Positions 42,255 through 51,810 of a stretch of 64,000 bases of DNA are shown one piece after another. The position numbers and the translations under genes are program-made. The notes beneath the pieces are model-generated. The model had not been told where the DNA came from. It did no database searches and saw only the letters and a program-made list of their open reading frames with translations. Origin of the DNA: DASPKM01 sp036402175. Lineage in GTDB: Bacteria > Bacteroidota > Bacteroidia > Chitinophagales > Chitinophagaceae. The number at the start of each line of letters is the position of its first letter. The stretch's first letter is position 1. Location: the NCBI GenBank assembly GCA_036402175.1, contig DASWTK010000054.1, positions 1 to 64,000 on the forward strand, given 5' to 3'.

Positions 42255-44966
42255 TCACTCCAGTATCGGACGTAACCAGCGTTTGGCTTCCTCCATCGGC
42301 ATGTTCTTACGGCTTGCATAATCTTCCAGCTGGTCGCTGTTTATCTTTCCTATTCCAAAGTACTGGCTTTGCGGGTGACTGAAATACCAACCACAAACAG
42401 AAGCCGCGGGATACATGGCCAATGATTCGGTAAGTTCGATGCCGGTATTGGCGGTTGCCTGCAGCAAATTGAACAGCTTATATTTTTCTGTATGATCAGG
42501 GCAGGCAGGATAACCAGGAGCGGGACGTATGCCGGAATATTTCTCTTTGATCAGATCTTCCTTATCAAGATTTTCATCTTTCGAGTAACCCCAGTATTCG
42601 GTTCTTACTTTTTTATGCAACAGTTCAGCAAATGCTTCTGCAAGACGGTCGGCCAGGGCCTGCAGCATGATCTTGTTATAATCATCATGCTGATCCATGA
42701 ATCGCTTCAGGTGTGGTTCAATGCCATGAATAGTGACCGCGAACGCGCCTATATGATCAGTTGGTTCTGTGGTACCGGGTTTAATAAAATCCGCAAGACT
42801 GTAATTAGGCTGGCCCTGCACTTTCTTTGCCTGCTGGCGAAGAAACTCAAGGTTTACTTTTTTACCGTCAAAGTTTACTGTCACCGTATCTTTTCCATTG
42901 CTCACCGCCGGCCAGAATCCTATCGCTCCTCTGGCTTCGAGCCATTTTTCGTCGATGATCTTTTTTAAAAGTGCCCTGGCGTCGTTGTAAAGCTTTGTTG
43001 CTTCGGTTCCGATCTTTTCATCAGTTAATATCTGAGGAAACCTTCCGCCCATTTCCCAGGCAATGAAAAAAGGCGCCCAGTCGATATAATCCGCTATCTC
43101 CGCAAGGTCATATTCTTTAAAAGCCTTTGTTCCTTCAAACGCCGGCACCGGGGGATTATAATCATCCCACTTCACCTGTGTTTTGTTTGATTGAGCCTGT
43201 GCAAAAGTGATGTATTGCTTGGCTGATTTTTTATTGCCGAAATCCTCTCTCAGCTTATCATATTCAGTTTGCAGGCCTTGCAGGAAATTTGGTTTTTGTT
43301 CGTTGCTCAAAAGGCTTCCCGCTACACTAACGCTTCTCGATGCGTCGAGTACGTGAATCACTCCATGATCGTATTGAGGAGCGATCTTCACGGCAGTATG
43401 CATGCGTGAAGTAGTGGCGCCTCCAATTAAAAGTGGTGTTGTAAACCCCTGACGTTTCATCTCATGTGCCACGTGTACCATTTCGTCAAGCGATGGTGTG
43501 ATAAGCCCGCTGAGACCAATAAGATCCACATTTTCCTTTTTGGCGGTTTCCAGTATCCTGTCGGCCGATACCATTACTCCAAGGTCAATGATATCATAAC
43601 CATTACAACCCAGCACTACGCCAACTATGTTTTTGCCAATATCATGCACGTCTCCCTTAACGGTTGCAAGCAGAATTTTCGCGGCGCCCGCGCCTTCTTC
43701 ATTCACAGTACCGGCCGCGATGTGGGCAAGCCTTCTTTCTTCTTTTTCCGCTTCAATGAATGGTGTCAGCACTGCCACTGCTTTCTTCATCACCCTGGCG
43801 CTTTTTACAACCTGCGGAAGGAACATCTTACCGCTTCCGAAAAGATCGCCCACTACGTTCATACCATCCATCAGCGGACCTTCAATTACGTCCAGCGGCT
43901 TGGGATATTTCTGTCTTGCTTCCTCGGTATCGGCATCAATAAAATCTGTAACGCCGTTCACTAGCGCGTGCTTAAGCCTTTCTTCAACCGGCGTATTTCT
44001 CCACGCATCGTCTTTCTTTTCTTCTTTGCCCTTTGCCTTTACCGTTTCCGCAAAATTTACAAGGCGTTCGGTTGCATCTGGCCGGCGGTTCATGATCACA
44101 TCTTCACACAGCTCGCGCAGCTGCGGCTCAATTTCATCATATACAACCAGCTGACCCGCGTTCACAATTCCCATATCCATTCCTGCCCTGATGGCATGAA
44201 GAAGGAATACGCTGTGCATCGCTTCACGTACATGATCATTTCCTCTGAACGAGAATGAAATATTGCTCACGCCACCGCTTATTTTCGTCAGCGGCATCTT
44301 TTGTTTTATCTGGCGTGTTGCTTCTATAAAATCAATTGCATAGTTATTATGTTCCTCAATACCTGTTGCGATAGCGAAGATGTTGGGATCAAATATGATG
44401 TCCTGCGGATCATATCCAACCGTTTCGGTAAGAATTTTATAAGCACGCTCACAAATTTCAACCCGCCTTTTTAATGTATCAGCCTGGCCCAACTCGTCAA
44501 ACGCCATTACAATTACCGCAGCGCCGTAGCTCTGACAAATAATGGCCTGTTCAATGAACTTTTCCTCACCTTCCTTCATCGAAATGGAATTCACGATACA
44601 TCTTCCCTGAACACATTTCAAACCTGCTTCAATGATTGAGAATTTCGAAGAGTCGATCATGATCGGGATCTTCGAAATGTCGGGCTCACTCTGCAACAGG
44701 TTCAGAAAAGTTGTCATTGCCTTTTCGCCGTCCAGCAATGCATCGTCCATATTCACGTCAAGAACCTGAGCGCCGCTTTCAACCTGCTGGCGGGCAACGC
44801 TTAGCGCTTCTTCGTATTTATTATCGCGGATGAGTCGTGCAAACTTTTTGGAACCAGTAACGTTTGTACGTTCTCCGATATTCACAAAATTGGTTTCGGG
44901 CCGCACAACCAGTGGTTCAAGCCCTGCAAGTCTCAGGTACGGTTTAATGTGAATCGTTTCACTCAT
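42255..44966 (-). CDS. metH: Methionine synthase, folate/B12/activation part (MetH C-terminal subunit)
   Basis: A 903-aa protein that holds the methyltetrahydrofolate-binding domain (FVNIGERTNVTGSKKFARLI near residue 27, then DVNMDDALLDGE), the cobalamin-binding domain with the lower-ligand motif DVHDIGKNIVGVVL, and the C-terminal AdoMet-binding reactivation domain (RPAPGYPACPDHTEK). The N-terminal homocysteine domain is absent and is encoded by the adjacent gene 42 nt upstream. Neither stop nor start is near a frameshift, so this is a real two-gene synthase, as seen in other Bacteroidota. Confidence 0.93.
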   Translation of the reverse strand: MSETIHIKPYLRLAGLEPLVVRPETNFVNIGERTNVTGSKKFARLIRDNKYEEALSVARQQVESGAQVLDVNMDDALLDGEKAMTTFLNLLQSEPDISKIPIMIDSSKFSIIEAGLKCVQGRCIVNSISMKEGEEKFIEQAIICQSYGAAVIVMAFDELGQADTLKRRVEICERAYKILTETVGYDPQDIIFDPNIFAIATGIEEHNNYAIDFIEATRQIKQKMPLTKISGGVSNISFSFRGNDHVREAMHSVFLLHAIRAGMDMGIVNAGQLVVYDEIEPQLRELCEDVIMNRRPDATERLVNFAETVKAKGKEEKKDDAWRNTPVEERLKHALVNGVTDFIDADTEEARQKYPKPLDVIEGPLMDGMNVVGDLFGSGKMFLPQVVKSARVMKKAVAVLTPFIEAEKEERRLAHIAAGTVNEEGAGAAKILLATVKGDVHDIGKNIVGVVLGCNGYDIIDLGVMVSADRILETAKKENVDLIGLSGLITPSLDEMVHVAHEMKRQGFTTPLLIGGATTSRMHTAVKIAPQYDHGVIHVLDASRSVSVAGSLLSNEQKPNFLQGLQTEYDKLREDFGNKKSAKQYITFAQAQSNKTQVKWDDYNPPVPAFEGTKAFKEYDLAEIADYIDWAPFFIAWEMGGRFPQILTDEKIGTEATKLYNDARALLKKIIDEKWLEARGAIGFWPAVSNGKDTVTVNFDGKKVNLEFLRQQAKKVQGQPNYSLADFIKPGTTEPTDHIGAFAVTIHGIEPHLKRFMDQHDDYNKIMLQALADRLAEAFAELLHKKVRTEYWGYSKDENLDKEDLIKEKYSGIRPAPGYPACPDHTEKYKLFNLLQATANTGIELTESLAMYPAASVCGWYFSHPQSQYFGIGKINSDQLEDYASRKNMPMEEAKRWLRPILE

Positions 44967-45008
44967 AATTTCTTAGCATTTTATCCAATCGATAGAAATG
45001 ACCGAACG

Positions 45009-46040
45009 TTAAACTGTTTCTTCAAGCACCGGCAACTGCCTGGGCTTGCAATCTCTTACGTGTTCGGCTATGTGCCTGATGTGGTCAGGCGTTGTGCCGC
45101 AACATCCGCCAACAATATTTACAAAACCAGCCTTTGCCCATTCCTCAATAAAGTGAGCGGTATCTTCAGGATGCTCGTCGTACTCGCCCATTGTATTTGG
45201 TAAACCCGCATTAGGATAAGCAGAAGTATAACAGGAAGCAATCTGGCTGAGCTCTTCTATGTGAGGGCGCATTTCCTTTGCTCCCAGCGCGCAGTTAAGC
45301 CCAATGCTTAATGGTTTTGCGTGCATCACGGAAGTATAAAATGCTTCCAGTGTCTGACCGCTTAAGGTCCTGCCCGACGCGTCTGTTATTGTGCCACTGA
45401 TCATGATTGGTAACTGCTTCTGAACCGTATCCCTGAAATATTTTTTGATCGCGAAGATCGCGGCCTTCGCATTCAGCGTATCAAAGATCGTTTCAACTAG
45501 CAGCAGATCAACTCCACCTTCCACGAGGCCTTTGACCTGCTCATAATACGCGCTCACGGCTTCGTCAAAAGTAAGCGCACGGTAACCAGGATTATTCACA
45601 TCAGGAGAAAGTGAAAGTGTCTTATTCATGGGGCCAATGGCGCCCGCTACAAAAGGACCAGGCTCGCCTTCGGCCAGTAAAGCGCTTGCCAGGAATTCGT
45701 TAACCGCTTCCCTTGCGCATTTTGCCGCCTCTAGATTGATCTCGTACGCCAGCGATTCCATGTTGTAATCGGCCAGTGAAACGCGCTGCGCGTTAAAGGT
45801 GTTGGTTTCAATTATGTCGGCCCCCGCCTCCAGGTATTCTTTATGAATACTGCGGATGATCTGCGGCTGAGTCAGGCAAAGCAGGTCATTATTTCCTTTA
45901 AGGTCAGATGGCCAGTCTTTGAACCTTTCACCGCGATAATCAGCTTCAGTCAGCTTATACCGCTGGATCATGGTTCCCATTGCCCCATCAATGATGAGGA
46001 TCCGTTCGTTCAGCAAATCCCGGATGCTTTTCATGTTCAT
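45009..46040 (-). CDS. Homocysteine S-methyltransferase subunit of split methionine synthase
   Basis: A 343-aa protein matching the N-terminal module of MetH: ERILIIDGAMGTMIQRYKL, the NTFNAQRVSLADY segment, zinc-binding Cys in GLNCALGAKEM and the paired Cys of GGCCGTTPDHI. It transfers the methyl group to homocysteine in trans with the following protein. It begins at one of two Met codons two residues apart (46040 or 46034). A long leader of about 200 nt runs from a very good promoter at 46274-46244. Confidence 0.92.
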   Translation of the reverse strand: MNMKSIRDLLNERILIIDGAMGTMIQRYKLTEADYRGERFKDWPSDLKGNNDLLCLTQPQIIRSIHKEYLEAGADIIETNTFNAQRVSLADYNMESLAYEINLEAAKCAREAVNEFLASALLAEGEPGPFVAGAIGPMNKTLSLSPDVNNPGYRALTFDEAVSAYYEQVKGLVEGGVDLLLVETIFDTLNAKAAIFAIKKYFRDTVQKQLPIMISGTITDASGRTLSGQTLEAFYTSVMHAKPLSIGLNCALGAKEMRPHIEELSQIASCYTSAYPNAGLPNTMGEYDEHPEDTAHFIEEWAKAGFVNIVGGCCGTTPDHIRHIAEHVRDCKPRQLPVLEETV

Positions 46041-46238
46041 ACAATTAAAATGGTAAACAAATGCTCTGAACTGATGTTCGAAGCAGCTGCTTCACTACAA
46101 AACCGCATAAACGTTGGGAAACTATCAGTGGAGTGTTTCTTGGCGTTTATTAGTTCTGTTTGTCAAGCTGAACTACATCAGTTTTATCAGTAGCTGCTTC
46201 AGATCCAGGCCGAACAATAAACAAATCCGCCTGAAATC
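46041..46238 (-). promoter_or_regulatory. Long 5' leader of the methionine synthase operon
   Basis: About 198 nt between the predicted transcription start and the first ATG. It holds the 14-nt palindrome GAAGCAGCTGCTTC (46080-46093) and a related GAAGCAGCTAC segment. No SAM- or cobalamin-riboswitch consensus was recognised by eye (no B12 box GCCACTG, no S-box core). It may hold an undescribed regulatory RNA or operator. Confidence 0.4.
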
Positions 46239-46243
46239 AGGGT

Positions 46244-46274
46244 CAAAGATAAACGCATTAACGTGAAATGCAAA
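46244..46274 (-). promoter_or_regulatory. Promoter of the methionine synthase operon
   Basis: Minus-strand -33 TTTG (46274-46271), 19-nt spacer, -7 TATCTTTG (46251-46244): an exact consensus match. It begins just after the recR stop codon at 46276, so metH has its own transcript. Confidence 0.75.
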
Positions 46275-46275
46275 A

Positions 46276-46896
46276 TCAGCGGCGGGATACATAGTTTTCC
46301 ACCGGAAGCCGGTTGCTGATGCTTCGTGCAAGCGTAAGCTCGTCTGCATACTCAAGCTCACCTCCAAAAGCAATTCCCCGGGCAATGGTGGTAATGCGTA
46401 CTTCGGCGCCCTGAAGCTTCTTCTGGATGTAATAAATAGTAGTATCGCCCTGAATAGTGGGGTTCAGGGCAAAGATCAGCTCTTCGGTGCCCTCTTTCTG
46501 AACCCTTGAAACAAGGGCTTCAATGGTCAATTGATCAGGGCCAATGCCATCGAGTGGTGAGATAATACCTCCCAGCACATGGTATGTTCCGCTGAATTGC
46601 TGGGTACTCTCAATTGCAATCACATCCCTGATATTTTCGACTACGCAGATCAGCTGCTGCTTGCGCATGGAGTTTGCGCAGATTGAGCAGATGTCGGCAT
46701 CTGCCACATTATAACAACGCTGGCAAAAGCGGATCTCGTTGCGCATTCTGGAAATGATCTCGCTGAAATGCGTTACTTCCGCCGCGTCCTGCTTCAATAA
46801 ATGAAGTACCAGCCGCAATGCAGTTTTCTTTCCAATGCCCGGAAGCTTTGAAAATTCATTAACGGCATTTTCCAGTAAAGCAGAAGAAAATTGCAT
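46276..46896 (-). CDS. recR: Recombination protein RecR
   Basis: A 206-aa RecR with the helix-hairpin-helix LPGIGKKTALRLVLHLL, the C4 zinc finger (CQRCYNVADADICSIC), a Toprim domain (LICVVENIRDVIAIE, then LDGIGPDQL) and the C-terminal ARGIAFGGELEYADELTL. It acts with RecO/RecF in gap repair. An exact -7 element ends 4 nt before the ATG, so a leaderless mRNA is predicted. Confidence 0.96.
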   Translation of the reverse strand: MQFSSALLENAVNEFSKLPGIGKKTALRLVLHLLKQDAAEVTHFSEIISRMRNEIRFCQRCYNVADADICSICANSMRKQQLICVVENIRDVIAIESTQQFSGTYHVLGGIISPLDGIGPDQLTIEALVSRVQKEGTEELIFALNPTIQGDTTIYYIQKKLQGAEVRITTIARGIAFGGELEYADELTLARSISNRLPVENYVSRR

Positions 46897-46900
46897 CCGG

Positions 46901-46908
46901 CAAAGATA
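46901..46908 (-). promoter_or_regulatory. -7 element abutting the recR start codon
   Basis: Minus-strand TATCTTTG, exact TAnnTTTG; only CCGG separates it from the ATG. Transcription should start at or within a few bases of the ATG. Confidence 0.55.
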
Positions 46909-46938
46909 AGAATAAGACGCCTGTGAAGGATTGGCTGA

Positions 46939-48378
46939 CTATAAGGTTATGTCGATCTCGTTATCCCAGTTAGGCTTCACGTTCAGCTTCCTGGTCAGGG
47001 GCTGAACTTTTTCGGGTTGCCGTCGAGTGCCAAAGAATTCACCCGGATCCCATTTGCCATTCCGGTTCTCATCAAACAGGATACGCATATCGTATTCACC
47101 GGGGACAAAAAGCCTGATGTTTACATCCCGGCCCGTGAAAATATGGGTGTATTTGACCTGGTCGTTCTGCACAAATAGCAACACAGGATTTTTGCTCATG
47201 TCGAGGTTAAGAAAACGCAATTTCAATGTACCATAATCAGATTCCTTTTTGGTCCTGAAGCTGAGCGTGTCATTCCTTAACAGTTTTCTTCCCAGCGTGT
47301 CTTCGGCAAAATCCTTGTCAACAATTACGTTGTAGCTTAAGTTACCTGACCAGGGATATTTAAGCGAGAGCATTTTCCTGCTTGTATCTAAAGTAATTGA
47401 AGGATTGGGAATGGTATTGAACTGCTCATCAGTAAAGCGGATCTTGGTTGAATCGAATGTTCGCAGTGGAGTCACAAATCGTATTTCAAGATTGTTCAGC
47501 AGGTCAAGCTGACCATTTTCGATATTTGTTCCAACCCTCAGTATTTTTTCCTGTGCGGTATTGGCACGGGGTGCACGGCCGCCTGTAGCGCCACCGGCCG
47601 TTGTACTGCGGGCAGGTTTTTTGTCTTCTTCTTCAACATAAGCATAAAGCGTAACGGGAGTGGCCCCAGGCCCGGATTCCACGGGTTGTTCGGCAAAACC
47701 GAACAGCTGCGACTTAGAAAGATATTTTCTGCTTCCTCCTTCGTCCTTCAGCGTATAAATTGCAAAAGTTCCGGATGGCAGGTTATTGAAAGTAAAATTT
47801 CCATCCCTGTTAACCCGCGTATAATAACGCGGCCTGTCCTTTATAACAGCCGAATCATCCAGGCTGGTGTGCAGCATTACTATCAGCGTGCTGTCGGTGC
47901 CGCCCGAATGCGCCAGTATAACCCGGCCGCTTAAACGAAGTGTATCAAACTCGGGACCCGTGGTAAATATATAAGTGAAGTCTTTCAGTTCGTTTCCTTC
48001 ATTGACATCGCGGATCGCGCTTCCGAAGTTCAGTGAATAGGTAGTGTTTTCTTCCAGTGTGTCCTTGATCCTGATGGTCACGGTGCGGAGTTTGTTATCA
48101 ACCACCGGAATGTTTTTGAGTGTGGGTGAAATGATCAGGTTCTCCATCACATTGTTCAATTCAACAAATTCATTAAACACCAGGGTGATCCTGCCCGATC
48201 GGAAATTTCTGGTCGAATCGTCGGGATTTGCTTCAACCAGTACCGGCGGGAGGGAATCTCTCAGCCCGCCAGAGGGTGGTATCATGTTGGCACAGCCCGA
48301 AAGGCCAATGCCATCGGCTATCAGAAATACAACGACCAGGACCGTAAAAACAAGCTTTATTGAAGAAGGTCTTTTCAT
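46939..48378 (-). CDS. Ig-like (Big_5) domain lipoprotein
   Basis: A 479-aa lipoprotein (LSGC, near Cys29) that begins the mature chain with ANMIPPSGGLRDSLPPVLVEANPDDS, a start seen in a Bacteroidota family of large lipoproteins. An SbsA/Big_5 Ig-like domain covers about 40-145 (ITLVFNEFVELNNVMENLIISP). A later region carries a second similar unit (LEIRFVTPLRTFDSTKIRFTD) and an SpaA-like beta domain with VNRDGNFTFNNLPSGTFAIY. The C-terminus FDENRNGKWDPGEFFGTRRQPE is a Ca-site-like loop. Probable surface structural role. Confidence 0.75.
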   Translation of the reverse strand: MKRPSSIKLVFTVLVVVFLIADGIGLSGCANMIPPSGGLRDSLPPVLVEANPDDSTRNFRSGRITLVFNEFVELNNVMENLIISPTLKNIPVVDNKLRTVTIRIKDTLEENTTYSLNFGSAIRDVNEGNELKDFTYIFTTGPEFDTLRLSGRVILAHSGGTDSTLIVMLHTSLDDSAVIKDRPRYYTRVNRDGNFTFNNLPSGTFAIYTLKDEGGSRKYLSKSQLFGFAEQPVESGPGATPVTLYAYVEEEDKKPARSTTAGGATGGRAPRANTAQEKILRVGTNIENGQLDLLNNLEIRFVTPLRTFDSTKIRFTDEQFNTIPNPSITLDTSRKMLSLKYPWSGNLSYNVIVDKDFAEDTLGRKLLRNDTLSFRTKKESDYGTLKLRFLNLDMSKNPVLLFVQNDQVKYTHIFTGRDVNIRLFVPGEYDMRILFDENRNGKWDPGEFFGTRRQPEKVQPLTRKLNVKPNWDNEIDITL

Positions 48379-48430
48379 GAACGCGGTGGCAAACTTAACA
48401 GGTTTCTTCGCATTCCCCCTCTTATGATCC

Positions 48431-51400
48431 TTAAAAATCAGATAAATTATAATCTTCCTCCTCTTCTTTCAACTCATGAAGAGCAACCGCCATGTCATTT
48501 GTCTTAACAAAACGGCACCAGTGACATTCCTCTTTACCACATCCAACATAAAATTCGTGGTTGCGGATCTTTTCCCAAACCGTTGTTATCTGTTGGGTGA
48601 CAAAATCTATGTCCGACTGCTGGATCTGCAGTTTTATTTTGTGATAATTCTTCTTTTTATCAGGCTCTACAAAGTCGAATTCGGTGCTCACTATTTCCCA
48701 CCCACGCTCATTATTATCTGCCAGTATCTTGTAAAAAACGGCCTGCCTCCAGTAATCTCCACCATTGGGCTCTTTGTCTGAGGGAGGTTGAAGCTTTTTC
48801 TTCGATTTTTCCGGATCACCGGTCTTATAATCCACCACATTTACCCTTTTCCCATCAAATTCCAGCTTATCGAGCTTGCCCTTCAGGGGAACGCCTTTCA
48901 CAACCACATTCCTGATATTTCTTTCTACCGCTACGATCTTGTTCCACGACCCGATGTATTTATCGTAATAGTTGCTTAGAACTTCATGGCCGTATTCAAG
49001 CCGTCGCGCAAATTGTTCCCTTGTAAAATTTTCACGATGGCGGTGCATGTACCAATCGAACCACGAGATGAATTTTTCCTTTGGTTCGAAACGATTCTTG
49101 TTTTCCTGCATCGTGGCAAACAATCTTTCAAGCGCGTAGTGGACCGATGAACCAAATTCTGAAGCCTCGTTCTTTGGCGACGGAATTCTGATCAGGTTCC
49201 GGTAATAGAATTCAAGCGGACAGTTGAGATAATTGGAAAGAGCAGTTACATTCATTACAAATTTATCCAGCAGCCGCTGAACAAAATCTGTTTCCATAGT
49301 TGCTATTTCCGGTGCGGCATCCCTGAATTGCAGGATCTGGAAATCTGTAAATATTTCATCGTCAAGAAATACCTTTTCAACCGGTATCTCATGTCTGGCT
49401 TCTGCGATGAACATAGAAGGCTCAAGTTCCTTACCATCATTATTATACCTGCAATACGATATGGCCAGGTGCTGTTCAGCCCTTGTCAGGGCCACATAGA
49501 ATAACCTCCTGAGTTCTTCGTCGTCACTTTGTTTAGCCATTGAGCTGAATATATTATCCGGCAGACTATATCCCCTCCCGGGTTTCTTCTTCTTTTCCCA
49601 GAAACAGGAGTTACAGGCCGCGAAGAACACATATTCAAATTCAAGCCCCTTCGATCCATGAGCTGTCAGCAGGTTCACACCTTTGTCGGTACCGCTGACC
49701 TGAACTAGCGGAAGGCTGAGTCCTTCCTTTTCCATAAGTTCAACTATTGTTACCAGGTGTTGCAGATCAAGGTCAGGATTACGCCTTGTTTCTTCTTTTA
49801 CAAAATCGTACAATCCGGTAAGTACCTGCATTTGCCAGATCTTATCCGGCGCATTCATAATAGCGTTCAGCACACCGGTTTGCCGGACGATGTTCTCCAG
49901 CAAGGTCTGAAGCGTAACATTTGGAACATCTCCAATAAGGTTTTCAAGAATGACAGACGCTTTCTTTAATCCCTCATGCAACCCGGTGCTGAAGAGATCG
50001 CGGGGAGGCGTATTCGCTTTTTCGTAAAGCAGCCTTCTGATTGATGTTTTGTTTTCAGTGAATTGCTTCTCCGCAACTTCAACGCTTATTTTTGCGATCT
50101 CGATCGGAGGTATCCTGAACCAGTTGAAATGAAGAATTTCAAACAGCATTTCGTCGCCGCCGTATGGAATATCCATTTCGGCAGCCAGGTATTTAAGGAT
50201 AAGGATGATCTTTTGGGCTAGCGGGATTTCAAGAATGTTCAGGCTTCGTTTACTGAATACCGGGATCTTCTGCAGCCGGAAATATTCAAGCAGCTCATCG
50301 CCATATTTATTTTCCTTGTAAATAACTGCGATCCGTCCGGGTGCTACCTCCCGGGCAAGCAATTTTTTCACACGAAGCGTAATATCTATCATCTCATGCC
50401 TTGCGGTTTCGTACTCCCTGATCTCCGGTAAATGATCCTTATCTATGAGAAGCGGGTTAGATGACAATAATTCTTTGCTCAACCCCTGCATCTGGGTTAT
50501 CATGCGATCGATATTGCGATCGATGAGCATTTTGGACATATCCAGTATTGGCTGCGTAGAGCGGTAATTGTTGGTGAGGACAACCGTGAGCAGATCCTGT
50601 TTGTAGCTTTCCGCAAAAGCAAGCATGTTCTCAACGTTTGCTCCCTGAAATCGATAGATGCTCTGATCATCGTCGCCCACAACAAACACATTGGGTTTTT
50701 CCCAGTAATTGATCAGAAGTTGCACCAGGCTGTTTTGTGTACCGCTGGTGTCCTGGTATTCATCAACAAGTATGTAAAGGAATTGTTCCTGGTATCTTGC
50801 AAGCAATTCCTTGTTTTCCCTGAACGCGGCTATCACCCAGTTGATCATGTCGTCGAAATCATAGCGGTTGCGCACGCGCATCAGTTGCTGAAAACGGTCG
50901 AACTCATTTACGGCTGCGCGAAGCTTTGCCATCCTGTTCTTTTCAGCTTCAATTTGGTCAACCTTGAGATCACCAGCCTTGTATGATTTTCCTGTTCTTT
51001 TATAAATGTATTCATCCCTGTTTGGAAGGTCCAGCAGGTATTCATCAATTTTCTGATTGATAAAAGCCGGAGTCCAGCCTTCACGCTTCATGGTGCTGAA
51101 CAGGATTTGAAGCGGACCGATCTCATAATATACATCACCCCTGTATCTTTTTAGCGGATGGTTTTTGGGAAATGAGTCAATGAGTTGTCTGAACAGTTCT
51201 ATCTTTTCAAGGTCTGATATCGGATCGAGTGAGGTCTTTTCAAATAATGAAAGGTTTTCCTGTATTACTTCATGGCAAAACGCGTGAAAGGTGTGGATGT
51301 TTACCTTGTATGCATCAGGACCAATGAATTCAAGAAGCCGCCTGCGCATAGCAATTACACCGGCATCGGTGTAGGTAAGGCAAAGTATGTTGCCCGGAGC

Positions 51401-51583
51401 GGCGTCGGTTTCCAATAGTATTTTTCCGATCCTGGCTGCGAGGATCTGTGTTTTACCGGTGCCCGGCCCGGCTATAACCATAACCGGACCTTCTATCGCA
51501 TTCACCGCTTTTTGCTGTGCCTCATTGAGTTTCCGGTATGTTTGAAGGAATTTTTCTGATAAATTTTTGTGGTAAGCGCTCAT
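48431..51583 (-). CDS. UvrD/Rep-family helicase with C-terminal PD-(D/E)XK nuclease domain
   Basis: A 1050-aa SF1A helicase. Motif I is AGPGTGKTQILAARIGKIL, motif II LVDEYQDTS, motif III GDDDQSIYRFQGA, and motif VI FYVALTRAEQHLAI. The last 250 residues form a PD-(D/E)XK nuclease domain with VNVVDYKTGDPEKSKK and a GKEECHWCRFV cysteine cluster, as in AddB/RecB-like iron-sulphur nucleases. A self-contained helicase-nuclease for break or replication repair is likely. The ATG at 51583 is chosen because the TTG at 51589 lies within a promoter element. Confidence 0.9.
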   Translation of the reverse strand: MSAYHKNLSEKFLQTYRKLNEAQQKAVNAIEGPVMVIAGPGTGKTQILAARIGKILLETDAAPGNILCLTYTDAGVIAMRRRLLEFIGPDAYKVNIHTFHAFCHEVIQENLSLFEKTSLDPISDLEKIELFRQLIDSFPKNHPLKRYRGDVYYEIGPLQILFSTMKREGWTPAFINQKIDEYLLDLPNRDEYIYKRTGKSYKAGDLKVDQIEAEKNRMAKLRAAVNEFDRFQQLMRVRNRYDFDDMINWVIAAFRENKELLARYQEQFLYILVDEYQDTSGTQNSLVQLLINYWEKPNVFVVGDDDQSIYRFQGANVENMLAFAESYKQDLLTVVLTNNYRSTQPILDMSKMLIDRNIDRMITQMQGLSKELLSSNPLLIDKDHLPEIREYETARHEMIDITLRVKKLLAREVAPGRIAVIYKENKYGDELLEYFRLQKIPVFSKRSLNILEIPLAQKIILILKYLAAEMDIPYGGDEMLFEILHFNWFRIPPIEIAKISVEVAEKQFTENKTSIRRLLYEKANTPPRDLFSTGLHEGLKKASVILENLIGDVPNVTLQTLLENIVRQTGVLNAIMNAPDKIWQMQVLTGLYDFVKEETRRNPDLDLQHLVTIVELMEKEGLSLPLVQVSGTDKGVNLLTAHGSKGLEFEYVFFAACNSCFWEKKKKPGRGYSLPDNIFSSMAKQSDDEELRRLFYVALTRAEQHLAISYCRYNNDGKELEPSMFIAEARHEIPVEKVFLDDEIFTDFQILQFRDAAPEIATMETDFVQRLLDKFVMNVTALSNYLNCPLEFYYRNLIRIPSPKNEASEFGSSVHYALERLFATMQENKNRFEPKEKFISWFDWYMHRHRENFTREQFARRLEYGHEVLSNYYDKYIGSWNKIVAVERNIRNVVVKGVPLKGKLDKLEFDGKRVNVVDYKTGDPEKSKKKLQPPSDKEPNGGDYWRQAVFYKILADNNERGWEIVSTEFDFVEPDKKKNYHKIKLQIQQSDIDFVTQQITTVWEKIRNHEFYVGCGKEECHWCRFVKTNDMAVALHELKEEEEDYNLSDF

Positions 51584-51586
51584 AAC

Positions 51587-51594
51587 CAAAATTA
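51587..51594 (-). promoter_or_regulatory. -7 element abutting the helicase start codon
   Basis: Minus-strand TAATTTTG, exact TAnnTTTG, separated from the ATG at 51583 by GTT only, predicting a leaderless mRNA. Confidence 0.5.
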
Positions 51595-51810
51595 ATGTTT
51601 GGCAGTGGGGGCTGCTTCAATAAATATCAACAAAAACAGGTTTTTAACGGGTAAAACTTATAATCCGGCCTTCCGATAAAATATAAGAACACTCCTTTAC
51701 GTTTAAATCGGGATTTTATATGTGAAAAGTCTATCCTGAACACGGCAATTCTGTGTCAGCGATTGCTTTTAAGGAATCAAATATCCCGGATATTTCAGAA
51801 CCAAACCAAT

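Noticed and set aside
42255..46040. Frameshifted single metH gene
   Set aside because: 42 nt with a stop and a separate start lie between the parts, and the domain border matches the known split.
46041..46238. SAM or cobalamin riboswitch before metH
   Set aside because: No B12 box and no S-box core could be found by eye; only a search with covariance models would settle it.
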